DNA from: Nocardia panacis
GTDB taxonomy: Bacteria; Actinomycetota; Actinomycetes; Mycobacteriales; Mycobacteriaceae
NCBI RefSeq assembly: GCF_003598715.1
Contig: NZ_QZFU01000014.1
Location: forward strand, 124,001-188,000
Direction: 5' to 3'
DNA length: 64,000 nucleotides
Shown: positions 1 to 9,884 of the stretch, piece after piece
Numbering within the stretch: position 1 is the first letter of the stretch
Layout: each line of letters begins with the position of its first letter
Made by a program: the position numbers and the translations under genes
Notes under the pieces: model-generated
What the model was told of the DNA's origin: nothing
What the model saw: only the letters and a program-made list of their open reading frames with translations
Database searches by the model: none

Positions 1-1
1 C

Positions 2-244
2 GCCCTGTACGGCGGTGTGGTGCTGTATCTGGTGGCGCTCATCGGATTCAAGCACTACGCGACGCGGCAGATATCCGCGACGCGACCGATCACGGCCGCG
101 GCGCTGCTGGCGCTCATCCCACTGGCCGCCGCCCTACCCGCCCTGGCGGCGCTGGCGCTGCTGTGCGCCGTGCTGGTGGCCATGATCGCCTGGGAGACAG
201 TGCGATTCGCCGAGAATCGGGATGCGATCCGACACGGGGCCTAA
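2..244 (+). CDS. Low temperature requirement A-like membrane protein, C-terminal end (partial)
   Basis: The reading frame is open from base 2 to a TAA at 242-244 and its start lies before the window. The 80 visible residues form two hydrophobic segments with a short basic link (FKHYATRQ) and end in a charged tail. This pattern resembles the last transmembrane helices of LtrA-family proteins, a multi-spanning family of unclear function. The stop codon overlaps by four bases the stop of the convergent ion-channel-like gene. The family call rests on the C-terminal 80 residues only. Confidence 0.6.
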   Translation, partial: ALYGGVVLYLVALIGFKHYATRQISATRPITAAALLALIPLAAALPALAALALLCAVLVAMIAWETVRFAENRDAIRHGA

Positions 245-1098
245 CTCTGACGTTTGGCGAGGATGCTGCGGGCCGTCTCGTCGACCGGCGTCGGCCCGTA
301 CGCCGAGGGCGGCACCCTTACGCCCGCGTGCATCGCCTCCCGGATCTGATCGATGTTCTCCCGCAACAGATCCGCCACGAACTCGTCGGTGCGCGGATCG
401 TCGAGCACCTGGAAGACGATGCGGAAGACGGTATCCGCGACGAGCCGAATGATCTCGTCGTGGAACGGCAGGTATTTGATCTTGCCCGCCTGCGGATCCT
501 TCTTGATCAGATCGAGGATCATCGCGTCCATCTCGGCGCGATTCTCCTCGAGCGCCGCGGCGATATTGCGGGTGTAGTGGCCGATGCGCAGCACCTCGCC
601 GACCTCGTCGAGCACCGCGACCGCCATGGGGCGCTTGATGATCTCCACGATCGTCCCGACGAAGCGGTTCATCAGGGCCGCGGTGATCCGGTCCCCGAAC
701 GCGCGATCGGCCACCCGCGCCAACCGCACCACGATCACCACGATCCGCAGCAGTCGGAAACCGCGGAAAATGGGGCTGGTCACCGGGATCATGCCCAGCA
801 CCTCGTACCAGTAGACGAACGGGTAGGTCCACGGCCAACCCGCCCGCCGCCAGCGCCACAGGAATTCCAGCGCGAACACCGCGCAGATCGAATAGTCGAC
901 CGCCACGATGGCGCGATAGGTGTGCGGGGCGACGTGGAAGAACGTCACCCACACCACCAGGCCGACCGAGACCGCGGCCAGCGCGAGCATCACGAAGTCG
1001 GTCCACAGCGCGGGCGGTTTGCGCGGTGTGTCCCCCTCCGGCGGCAACGGATCCTCCGAACCGTAGCCGCCGCCCCCATATATGCCGGGAGTTACCAC
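241..1098 (-). CDS. Voltage-sensor-like ion transporter membrane protein
   Basis: A 285-residue membrane protein. After a glycine/proline-rich N-terminus come hydrophobic segments near residues 33-52 and 63-82. A third segment follows, then an arginine-spaced helix (RLLRIVVIVVRLARVADR) that looks like a voltage-sensor S4. This matches the small actinobacterial 'ion transporter' family related to voltage-gated cation channel sensor domains. No TVGYG selectivity filter is visible, so it may be a sensor-only or proton-pathway protein rather than a K+ channel. The C-terminal half is amphipathic, charged and probably cytoplasmic. It converges on the LtrA-like gene with a 4-bp overlap. Confidence 0.7.
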   Translation of the reverse strand: MVTPGIYGGGGYGSEDPLPPEGDTPRKPPALWTDFVMLALAAVSVGLVVWVTFFHVAPHTYRAIVAVDYSICAVFALEFLWRWRRAGWPWTYPFVYWYEVLGMIPVTSPIFRGFRLLRIVVIVVRLARVADRAFGDRITAALMNRFVGTIVEIIKRPMAVAVLDEVGEVLRIGHYTRNIAAALEENRAEMDAMILDLIKKDPQAGKIKYLPFHDEIIRLVADTVFRIVFQVLDDPRTDEFVADLLRENIDQIREAMHAGVRVPPSAYGPTPVDETARSILAKRQS

Positions 1099-1172
1099 GC
1101 CAGATCCCTTCCACGCCGAACAGTCCCGGCCGAGGGTAATCGGCGAAACCGTACTCGCACAGGGGATCTAGC

Positions 1173-2807
1173 TCAGTGGCCCGCTCGGAGGATCGCCTCG
1201 ATATTGCGTTCGGCGATGGCCGCGATCGTCAGTGACGGATTGGCGGTGGCGGTGCTGCCCGGAATGCCCGCGCCATCGGTGACGTAGAGGCCCGGATGCC
1301 CGTGTACCCGACCGTAGGCGTCGGTGGCCCGACCGAGCACGGCGCCGCCCAGCGGATGCGCGGTGAATACGGCATTGGCGTCGTAGCCGAGCAGGCCGTA
1401 CTCGGCCACCGCGCCCGCGCGCTCGGCGATCCGATGATCGACCGCCTTGGCTGCGGCGACCACGTCGTCGCGGTTGCGGGTCGACCAGGCTAAGCCGACA
1501 CCATTGTTGCCGGGGTTGTAGCCGAAGCGGGCGCGTGCCGGATCCAGCACCATGCCCAGCGAGGCCAGTGCGCCCGTCTCGAACGGGATGCCGGGGATGT
1601 ACCAACTCTCCAGGGTGAGCGCGACGCCGGAGTCGTCGAAGATGCGGCTCGCGCTCGGTACGCCCTGACCGTGTCCGGCCAGCGAACTCGCGCCGCGGGC
1701 CAGCACCACATCGCCGTTGGTGCCCCAGCCGTCGCCGACGTGCTCGTTGAGATTGGGGAGTGCGCCGGTGGCCTGGGCGCGGACCAGCAGTTCGGAGGTG
1801 CCGACCGAACCCGCGCCGAGGAACAGCCGGTCGCAGGTGAGGGTGCGGGTGGCCAGCACCATTCCGGTGGGATCGAGTTTGGTCACCTGCACGGTGAAGC
1901 GGCCGCCCGGCTCCTGGCCGATGGCGTCCACCCGATGCCCCGGATAGATGCGCGAATTGCCGGTGCCCTCCGCGTAGCGCAGGTAGTTCTGGTTCAGATC
2001 GAACTTCGCCCCGTTGGAATTGCCGAGGTTGCTGCGGGCGGCGATGGCCGAGGGCCGGGTCGCCCCGTTCAGCTCGCCGCGCACGATATCCCAGTTGAAG
2101 ATGGAGTCGTTGGGCTGCGGGTCGTAGCCCGCCTTGCGCACCTGATCGTCCCAGGCCCGCGAATGTGCGAACGGGTGGGAGTTGTAGATATCCGGCGGCA
2201 TCGGGCTCAGCCGTAGCATGTCCCGCACGCGCGGGTAGTAGACATTGGCCAGTTCGCCGTAGTCGACCACACCGCCGAAGACGCTGTCGAACAGGCCGCG
2301 TTCCGGGGCGACCATGGCGCCGGTGAAGATCACCGATCCGCCGCCGACCGCCGCCGCGCGCCACACATCGATGCCGGGATACTGCGTGCAGTCCAGGACG
2401 CCACCGAAATCGGAGAAGCCGACCGGCACCTTGGTCACACCGGTGAAGCTGGTGCGATGCCAGAAGCCGCGACCGTCGGGGATGTCGTCGCCGGTGAAAG
2501 GCTCCCGCCACGGATCATTCGGCCAGCGCGACCCGCGCTCGAGCACCGTATTGGCCATCCCGGCCTCGGCCAGGCGCAGCGCGGTGACCGCCGCGCCGAA
2601 GCCGGAGCCGATCACGATGGCGGGCGTGTGCTCCGGCGGGTCGGGCAGCGGCGCGAAGATCTCCGGCACCCAGACGCGATACAGCAGATCCCAGATGGGA
2701 TCTCCCGCCGAGGCGGGCTTGGCCCGCATCACCTCTCCGACGGTTCCACCGGCTGCCCCGAGCAACGCGGCAATACCGGCGGCCTGAAAAAACGCGCGTC
2801 TGCGCAC
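1173..2807 (-). CDS. Cholesterol oxidase-like GMC oxidoreductase, Tat-exported
   Basis: A 544-residue flavoenzyme predicted to oxidise 3-beta-hydroxysterols (cholesterol to cholest-4-en-3-one, giving H2O2) outside the cell. It starts with a twin-arginine signal (MRRRAFF plus a hydrophobic run). An FAD-binding Rossmann motif, GSGFGAAV, follows at residues 67-74. Near the C-terminus are an HPLGG motif and an NPSLTI motif, at the positions of the active-site His and Asn in type I (non-covalent FAD) cholesterol oxidases. Length fits that family. It is monocistronic, with 98 bp before the next upstream gene. Another 3-hydroxysteroid substrate is possible; the GMC family call is firm. Confidence 0.85.
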   Translation of the reverse strand: MRRRAFFQAAGIAALLGAAGGTVGEVMRAKPASAGDPIWDLLYRVWVPEIFAPLPDPPEHTPAIVIGSGFGAAVTALRLAEAGMANTVLERGSRWPNDPWREPFTGDDIPDGRGFWHRTSFTGVTKVPVGFSDFGGVLDCTQYPGIDVWRAAAVGGGSVIFTGAMVAPERGLFDSVFGGVVDYGELANVYYPRVRDMLRLSPMPPDIYNSHPFAHSRAWDDQVRKAGYDPQPNDSIFNWDIVRGELNGATRPSAIAARSNLGNSNGAKFDLNQNYLRYAEGTGNSRIYPGHRVDAIGQEPGGRFTVQVTKLDPTGMVLATRTLTCDRLFLGAGSVGTSELLVRAQATGALPNLNEHVGDGWGTNGDVVLARGASSLAGHGQGVPSASRIFDDSGVALTLESWYIPGIPFETGALASLGMVLDPARARFGYNPGNNGVGLAWSTRNRDDVVAAAKAVDHRIAERAGAVAEYGLLGYDANAVFTAHPLGGAVLGRATDAYGRVHGHPGLYVTDGAGIPGSTATANPSLTIAAIAERNIEAILRAGH

Positions 2808-2905
2808 CAGCCACCTCCCTCATCACGCTATGGCCGAGCGCAGACTACCGGCACTGCCCGCGCGATGAACAGGTGCCGAAGGTCCGCACGTGATGTGCGC
2901 GACAT

Positions 2906-4534
2906 TCATTCGGAAAACGGCTTGCGCTCCGGCGTGCACGTGAATCCCGCTGGGGGAACGCGCAAGTCGATCAGGTACTCATCGCGAATCCGCTGGTAGC
3001 AGGTGCCCGGCGGGGTGTGTCCCGCCCCCTCGGTGACCACCAGTCGGGCATTGCCCAACTGCTGTTCGGCGGCCTGCGCGAAGGCCAGACTAGTTATCGG
3101 ATCGAAACGATTGTTGATCAGCAGAGCGGGGGTTTCGTTGTGGAACTTCCACGGTCCGGTGAACCGCTGCGGGTAGCCCTGCGCGGGAGATGGCCAGGAC
3201 GCGCAGCTCTGGACCAGGTAGAACCAGTACGGCCCGTAGTTCGGTGCGTCCTTCGCGAATTCGCGCGCCTTCTCGGGCCAGATCCCCGGATCGCGGGGGA
3301 CGGGCGCATCGGCGCAGGTGATCGCCGAGAACGCCGCCATGAAGTCGGGCTGGTACTCATTCGCGGGTCCCTCGATGAGGCCGGCGACCAGGGCCGGATC
3401 GCCCTCGGCGCCGCGCTCCAGATTGACCATCAGTTGGGCCAATTCATCCCAACCCTCGTAGGAGTTGTAGAGGAGTCCGGTATTGGCGGCCATGATCTTG
3501 GTGGCACTGAACGTGCGGGCCTGTTCACCGTGTCCGACGGTCACGCCGCCCTGCCGAACCTTGTCCAGCACAGCCTTGTTGCGCGCGGTGATGGCGGTCG
3601 GATCGGCGCCGGGCTCGGCACCGAAGGCACACCTGTCGCGACCCGCCAACGCGCACTGACGCAGGAATTCGGCGGCCGTCTGTTCGGTGCCCAGCGCGGA
3701 GTCGCGCTGGCGCGCTATCGAGTCGTTGGTGTAACCGTCCGGGTCGATCATGGCGGTGAGTTGCAGCGCCCGCACCCGCTCGCCGAACAGCGCGCCGTAG
3801 ACCTCGCCCAAATAGCTTGCGTAGGAACCACCCTCGTAGGTGAGTTTCGCATCGCCGACCGCGCGCCGGAGCAGATCCATATCGCGGGCGGCGTCGGCGG
3901 TGGTCACGTGGGCGAGCAGTTCGCCCGCGTTGGCCCCGCACGCGGCGGCGAATTCGCGGCTGAGGGCCTCGGTGGCGCGCTCCTGCTCGGCATTCACCGG
4001 CGGGAGCGTGGCGCGCGACCAGAACTGTTGGGCCGCCTCATCATTCGGGAAGCAGCGAATCTTGCCGCTGCGACCGATGCCGCGCTGGTCGAAGGTGACG
4101 ATATCGAATCGCTCGGCAAGCGGACCCGGCAGTATTTCGCCGCCTGCCGCATCCTCGAATCCGGAACCCCCTGGACCGCCGGAGGCCGTGAACAGGGTGC
4201 CGATCCGGTGGGCGGGATCCTTGGCGGGTTGTTTCAGGACGGCCAGCCCCAACTTGGGACCGTCCGGCTTGGCGTAGTCGATCGGCACCTGCGCGGTCGC
4301 GCAGACCTTCCCGACCAAAGGTGCCGCGCAAGGCTCCCACGCGAGGGTGGGGGTCGGCGCGGCATCGGCCTGCGCCACCAGATCGGCAATGGACGAACCG
4401 CGCGGCGGGTCTTTCGGCGCGGAACTCGAACACGCGGTCATCGCCGCGACCAGGCCGGCTATCCCGGCCATGGCGAGAATCCTCGAACCAGACATAACGG
4501 CCATGGTGACCAAGTCCCGCGCCCGCGTCGTCAC
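2906..4534 (-). CDS. Alpha/beta hydrolase lipoprotein with TAP-like C-terminal domain
   Basis: A 542-residue secreted hydrolase of the tripeptidyl aminopeptidase/CaeA type. A lipoprotein signal ends at AAMTAC, and the Cys would be lipidated. The oxyanion segment GGPGGSGF and nucleophile elbow GGSYAS follow. The TAP-like C-terminal domain carries the acid (NNRFDP) and the catalytic His (EGAGHTPPG). Related mycobacterial proteins hydrolyse peptides or esters at the cell envelope. The GTG at 4534 has a GAAAGG ribosome site, but ATG codons at 4501 and 4492 would give a more typical lipoprotein n-region and are plausible true starts. A perfect dyad lies just upstream. Confidence 0.85.
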   Translation of the reverse strand: MTTRARDLVTMAVMSGSRILAMAGIAGLVAAMTACSSSAPKDPPRGSSIADLVAQADAAPTPTLAWEPCAAPLVGKVCATAQVPIDYAKPDGPKLGLAVLKQPAKDPAHRIGTLFTASGGPGGSGFEDAAGGEILPGPLAERFDIVTFDQRGIGRSGKIRCFPNDEAAQQFWSRATLPPVNAEQERATEALSREFAAACGANAGELLAHVTTADAARDMDLLRRAVGDAKLTYEGGSYASYLGEVYGALFGERVRALQLTAMIDPDGYTNDSIARQRDSALGTEQTAAEFLRQCALAGRDRCAFGAEPGADPTAITARNKAVLDKVRQGGVTVGHGEQARTFSATKIMAANTGLLYNSYEGWDELAQLMVNLERGAEGDPALVAGLIEGPANEYQPDFMAAFSAITCADAPVPRDPGIWPEKAREFAKDAPNYGPYWFYLVQSCASWPSPAQGYPQRFTGPWKFHNETPALLINNRFDPITSLAFAQAAEQQLGNARLVVTEGAGHTPPGTCYQRIRDEYLIDLRVPPAGFTCTPERKPFSE

Positions 4535-4543
4535 CCTTTCGGA

Positions 4544-4561
4544 CTAGTCGAACTCGACTAG
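4544..4561. promoter_or_regulatory. Perfect inverted repeat upstream of the hydrolase gene
   Basis: CTAGTCG-AACT-CGACTAG is a perfect 7-bp dyad centred about 18 bp upstream of the GTG of the lipoprotein hydrolase. A related half, CGAACTAGT, follows at 4576-4584. The position and symmetry suit a repressor operator, for example for a TetR-type protein. No regulator gene adjoins it, so the role is inferred from symmetry alone. Confidence 0.4.
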
Positions 4562-4707
4562 GTCACCTGTCCAATCGAACTAGTGCCCGCCGCACCCGCA
4601 TGCCGCTGATCGCACCGGGCACCCGGACGCTGGATCAGCGGACGCGACCTCCAACGATGGGACCGCACTTTCCGGGCCGGCGGGGGCACGGTAAACTTTC
4701 CGTCATC

Positions 4708-4749
4708 ATGCAGCCGGCACTTCTTCTCAGCCGCCGCGACGGGGTCTGA
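4708..4749 (+). CDS. leuA leader peptide with a triple-leucine run
   Basis: A 13-codon ORF reading MQPALLLSRRDGV ends in TGA at 4747-4749, 81 bp before leuA. It has three consecutive leucine codons, CTT CTT CTC; CTT is rare in this G+C-rich sequence. The stop codon lies within mutually exclusive hairpins. Leader peptides rich in leucine ahead of leuA are the signature of ribosome-mediated attenuation and have been described for leuA in actinobacteria. Ribosome stalling at the Leu codons when charged tRNA-Leu is scarce would shift folding toward antitermination. Confidence 0.75.
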   Translation: MQPALLLSRRDGV

Positions 4750-4787
4750 TCGGACCGGCTCCCGTCGCGGGGTTCTTCGCGCCGGTC
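4735..4787 (+). promoter_or_regulatory. Leucine attenuator: two competing RNA hairpins before leuA
   Basis: Stem A pairs CGCGACGGG (4735-4743) with CCCGTCGCG (4761-4769), 9 perfect base pairs. Stem B pairs GACCGGC (4753-4759) with GCCGGTC (4781-4787), with an inner CCC/GGG helix. The 3' arm of A and the 5' arm of B occupy overlapping sequence, so the stems exclude one another. A ribosome at the leader stop (4747-4749) would cover part of A. There is no T tract, as is common for actinobacterial terminators. Which stem terminates transcription is inferred. Confidence 0.65.
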
Positions 4788-4797
4788 GACCCAGTAA

Positions 4798-6630
<1,833 letters not shown>

Positions 6631-6818
6631 TTTCGCGCGGTGCGGGACGCGCACACCGTCCCGCACCGCGAATTAGGCCGTTCTCGTGCACAATTGCGTT
6701 TACCGCCCCGGAGAATGCGGTATGGCTGCCGCAAGCACTTCGGGGTGCTCACCGTGCTAGCGTTTAAGCGCATTAGCGCCGAGCTCTCCTGCTCGATTCC
6801 CGAGCAGATGGGGGAAAC

Positions 6819-8483
6819 GTGACAACCAACGACCACACTCCGACCTCACCGCCCTGGCTGCAGACTCATTCGGTGGATACGGCCGCGGTCAACGCCGATT
6901 CCTCGGGTCCGCGCGCACTGCGCGAGGAGTCCGATCCGCCCGCCGAAGTCGCGGCCCACGAGGTCGCGGGAGATGTGCCCGCGCAGCAGAATTCGGACAT
7001 TCCGCCGGAGTCGGGTCAGCATTCGCTGCCGGATCAGACGACGGTTTACCCGCAGGGTTTGGCACCGGGTGGCGCGTATTCCGGTCAGTACCCGCCGAAT
7101 TCGTATCCGCAGCCGGGTCAATATCAACCGGGTCCCAATTCCAGCGGCAATCATGCGCTGGTCGATCCCGCGTTCCGGCAGGAGATCGGGCCGGACGGCT
7201 TGGTGCGCCGCATCCTCCCCGACGCACCACCCCAGGACAGCGACCAGGGCGCACCCATCTACAGCTGGGCGCCGCCGCCACTGCCCGTGCCACCGCAGCA
7301 ACCCCCCATGTTCCAGCCGCCGCCACAGTCCGGGCAGTTGCAGGCCGGACCGCCGCCCGGTCAGCCGTGGCAGCAAGGGCCGCAGGGCTTTCCGGGGCCG
7401 CACGCCCCGAATCCGCACCACCCGCAGACACCGTTCCAACCACAGCATGTGCCCGCACCGGGTCAGCCGGGCCATTCCGTCAACGACCTGAACCTGCTCA
7501 AGCGCGCCCGCCGGGCGCCGCGCGGCGGGTGGCGGCGCGCAGTGCACAAGGCCTCGGGCGGATTCATCAATCCGGGCGAGTCCTCCGCCGATGTGGTGTA
7601 CCGCGACCTGGTCGACAGGGTGAACGCGCCGGTGCGCGGCGACTATCGGATCGCCATCCTGTCGCTCAAGGGCGGCGTCGGCAAGACCACCACCACGGTC
7701 GGATTGGGCTCCACCTTCGCCTCGCTGCGCGGCGACCGCGTCATCGCCATCGATGCCAACCCCGACCTGGGCACACTGGCCCACCGGGTGCCCAGGCAGA
7801 CCCGCTCCACCGTGCGCAACCTGCTCGAGGACGACCACATCACCCGGTACTCGGATGTGCGCGCCCACACCTCGCAGGCCCCGAGCCGCCTGGAAGTGCT
7901 CGCCTCCGAACAGGATCCGGCGGTGTCGGAGGCGTTCAGCGAGGCCGACTACCGCAAGGCCATCGGCATCCTGCAGTCGTTCTACAACATCATCCTCACC
8001 GACTGCGGCACCGGCCTGATGCATTCGGCCATGTCGGGTGTGCTGGATATGGCCAGCTCGCTGGTGCTGGTCACCTCACCGGCCATCGACGGCGCGCGCA
8101 GCGCCTCGGCCACCCTGGACTGGCTGGTGCACCACGGCTACAACAAGCTCGTCGAGCGAACAGTGGTGGTGGTCAACGCCTCCCGGCGCGGTGCGTCCAC
8201 GGTGGATCTGGATCAGCTGCGCAAACTGTTCCTGGATCGCACGCGCGCGGTGCAGGTGGTTCCGTTCGACGATCATCTCGCCGAGGGCGCGGAGATCGAC
8301 CTGGACCTGGTCAGCAAGCCCACCCGGCGGGCGCTGTTGGAGTTGGCGGCCATGGTCGCCGACGATTTCGCCTATGTCAGCGGGCAGGCGCAGCATCCGA
8401 TGGGATATCCCGGTCCGATGGGTCAGCCGGGCCAAATGGGGCAGCCCGGTCAACCGGGCTATCCGGGAATTCCCGGTATGTGA
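6819..8483 (+). CDS. MinD/ParA-like ATPase with long Pro/Gln-rich N-terminus
   Basis: A 554-residue protein starting at GTG after a GGGGGA ribosome site. The first 220 residues are low complexity, rich in Pro, Gln and Gly, and probably disordered. A deviant Walker A motif (KGGVGKTTTT, about residues 284-293) begins a P-loop ATPase domain with the switch segment IAIDANPDLGTLA. The C-terminus is collagen-like (GQPGQMGQPGQPGYPG). The layout resembles the 'MinD/ParA family' or EspI-like proteins associated with type VII secretion in mycobacteria, but no ESX gene is nearby. A role in positioning or regulating an envelope complex is inference. Confidence 0.75.
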   Translation: MTTNDHTPTSPPWLQTHSVDTAAVNADSSGPRALREESDPPAEVAAHEVAGDVPAQQNSDIPPESGQHSLPDQTTVYPQGLAPGGAYSGQYPPNSYPQPGQYQPGPNSSGNHALVDPAFRQEIGPDGLVRRILPDAPPQDSDQGAPIYSWAPPPLPVPPQQPPMFQPPPQSGQLQAGPPPGQPWQQGPQGFPGPHAPNPHHPQTPFQPQHVPAPGQPGHSVNDLNLLKRARRAPRGGWRRAVHKASGGFINPGESSADVVYRDLVDRVNAPVRGDYRIAILSLKGGVGKTTTTVGLGSTFASLRGDRVIAIDANPDLGTLAHRVPRQTRSTVRNLLEDDHITRYSDVRAHTSQAPSRLEVLASEQDPAVSEAFSEADYRKAIGILQSFYNIILTDCGTGLMHSAMSGVLDMASSLVLVTSPAIDGARSASATLDWLVHHGYNKLVERTVVVVNASRRGASTVDLDQLRKLFLDRTRAVQVVPFDDHLAEGAEIDLDLVSKPTRRALLELAAMVADDFAYVSGQAQHPMGYPGPMGQPGQMGQPGQPGYPGIPGM

Positions 8484-8501
8484 AGGTGGCTCGGCGGGCG
8501 T

Positions 8502-9137
8502 TCAACGCGCCTGCTGAGCCTGCTCGATCAGTGCGCGCGCCCCATCCCCCGAGACGGCCCGCGCGGCCAACAGGTCGAAGGCGCGCTCGTACAGCGCCAC
8601 CTCTTGCGCATCGGTCACCGACAGTGCCGCCGACACCGTTTCGATCTCGGCGATCGTGCGGTCGCGCAGTACGAATCCGGTGGCCGGACAGCAGAATTCG
8701 GCGGTGAGCGGAATGATTCCGACGGTGGTGCGCGGCGCGTGCAATGTCTCGAACAGATATTCCAGTTGCTGCAGCATGATCCGGTCGTCGCCGAGGGTGC
8801 GGTAGAGGGCCTGTTCGCCGACCAGGAAGTGGAACCGGTGCCCCTCGTCCAGCAGGACCGTCCTGCGGCGCATCCGCGCGTCCACCGCCGCCACCAGATC
8901 CGTTGGGCCGTCCAGGAATTCGATACAGGTGCGCAGGACGGCGGTGGCGTAGTCGCGGGTCTGGAGGATGCCGGGGACCAGATCCGGCGAATACCAGCGC
9001 AGGGATTGGGCCGCCGCCTCCTCGCCCTGTAGTCGACCCTGCACCGGGGCGAACCCGTTGGCGAGCAACCGCCGCCACGGGGTGTAGCCGCCGATCGCAC
9101 CGTGGCCCAAGGACTTTCGCAACCAGCCGGGTTTCAC
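8502..9137 (-). CDS. DUF5753 protein lacking the usual XRE helix-turn-helix
   Basis: A 211-residue protein whose core (QSLRWYSPDLVPGILQTRDYA, then LDEGHRFHFLVGEQAL) matches DUF5753. In actinobacteria that domain is normally fused to an N-terminal XRE helix-turn-helix of about 80 residues and is often encoded beside a DUF397 partner. Here only about 38 unrelated residues precede the domain, and no upstream in-frame DNA-binding region or DUF397 gene is visible. It starts at GTG, 37 bp after the gatD stop on the same strand. It may be a diverged ligand-binding remnant rather than a DNA-binding regulator. Confidence 0.7.
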   Translation of the reverse strand: MKPGWLRKSLGHGAIGGYTPWRRLLANGFAPVQGRLQGEEAAAQSLRWYSPDLVPGILQTRDYATAVLRTCIEFLDGPTDLVAAVDARMRRRTVLLDEGHRFHFLVGEQALYRTLGDDRIMLQQLEYLFETLHAPRTTVGIIPLTAEFCCPATGFVLRDRTIAEIETVSAALSVTDAQEVALYERAFDLLAARAVSGDGARALIEQAQQAR

Positions 9138-9173
9138 GCCGATCTCCTCCAGGTGCGCGTGTGGGCGGATGAG

Positions 9174-9884
9174 TCAGGCGCGCAATCGTTCCCGGCGCAA
9201 CTGCTCGACCTCGGGCAGGTCCAGCGGGGGCAGTTCGGTGACACCGAGAGCGCGGCACAGCAGAAAGTCGGCGAGTTCGGGATTGCGGGCCAGAGCCGGG
9301 CCGTGCAGGTAGGTGCCGAGCACCGAACCCTGCACCACACCCTCCAAACCGTCACCGACACCGTTACCGATCCCGCGGGTGACTCTGGCCAGCGGGGCCG
9401 CGTCACCGCCGAGTTTCGTTCCGCCCCGGTGATTCTCGAAACCGGTGAGCGGTGCGGTGAGCCCGTCGAGCACCGGTGTGGTCGTCACCTCGCCGATGGC
9501 GCGCTTGACCTGCGGCGCGGTGGTGACATCGAAGAGACCGACGCCGTCGACCCGCTCCCCCGCCGAGGTCTCGTACCACTGACCCAGCACCTGGATGGCC
9601 GCGCAGATGGCCAGCACCGGCACGCCCTTGGCGGCGGCCTCCTGTAGACCCGGATAGCGCTGCAGGTGGCGGGTGGCCAGGCGCTGCGCCGAATCCTCCG
9701 CACCGCCCAGGGTGTAGATATCCAGCGAATCGGGCACCGGATCGGACAGGGTGATCTCCACGATCTCGGCGTCGTAGCCGCGCAACCGCAGCCGCTGACG
9801 CAGCACCACGGCATTGCCGCCGTCGCCGTAGGTGCCCATCACATCGGGCAGCACCAAGCCGATCCGCACTGTCGACTCAGTCAT
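9174..9884 (-). CDS. gatD: Lipid II isoglutaminyl synthase, glutaminase subunit GatD
   Basis: A 236-residue class I glutamine amidotransferase-like protein. It releases ammonia from glutamine for MurT, which amidates D-Glu in lipid II to D-isoglutamine. The catalytic Cys is Cys94 in LAICAAIQVLG, and the catalytic His is about His194 in TYLHGPALARNPELAD. The CobB/CobQ-type fold starts with GLVLPDVMGTYGDGGN. The start codon overlaps the stop of murT by four bases, giving translational coupling expected for the two subunits of one enzyme. Amidation is needed for efficient 3-3 cross-linking in mycolic-acid bacteria. Confidence 0.93.
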   Translation of the reverse strand: MTESTVRIGLVLPDVMGTYGDGGNAVVLRQRLRLRGYDAEIVEITLSDPVPDSLDIYTLGGAEDSAQRLATRHLQRYPGLQEAAAKGVPVLAICAAIQVLGQWYETSAGERVDGVGLFDVTTAPQVKRAIGEVTTTPVLDGLTAPLTGFENHRGGTKLGGDAAPLARVTRGIGNGVGDGLEGVVQGSVLGTYLHGPALARNPELADFLLCRALGVTELPPLDLPEVEQLRRERLRA

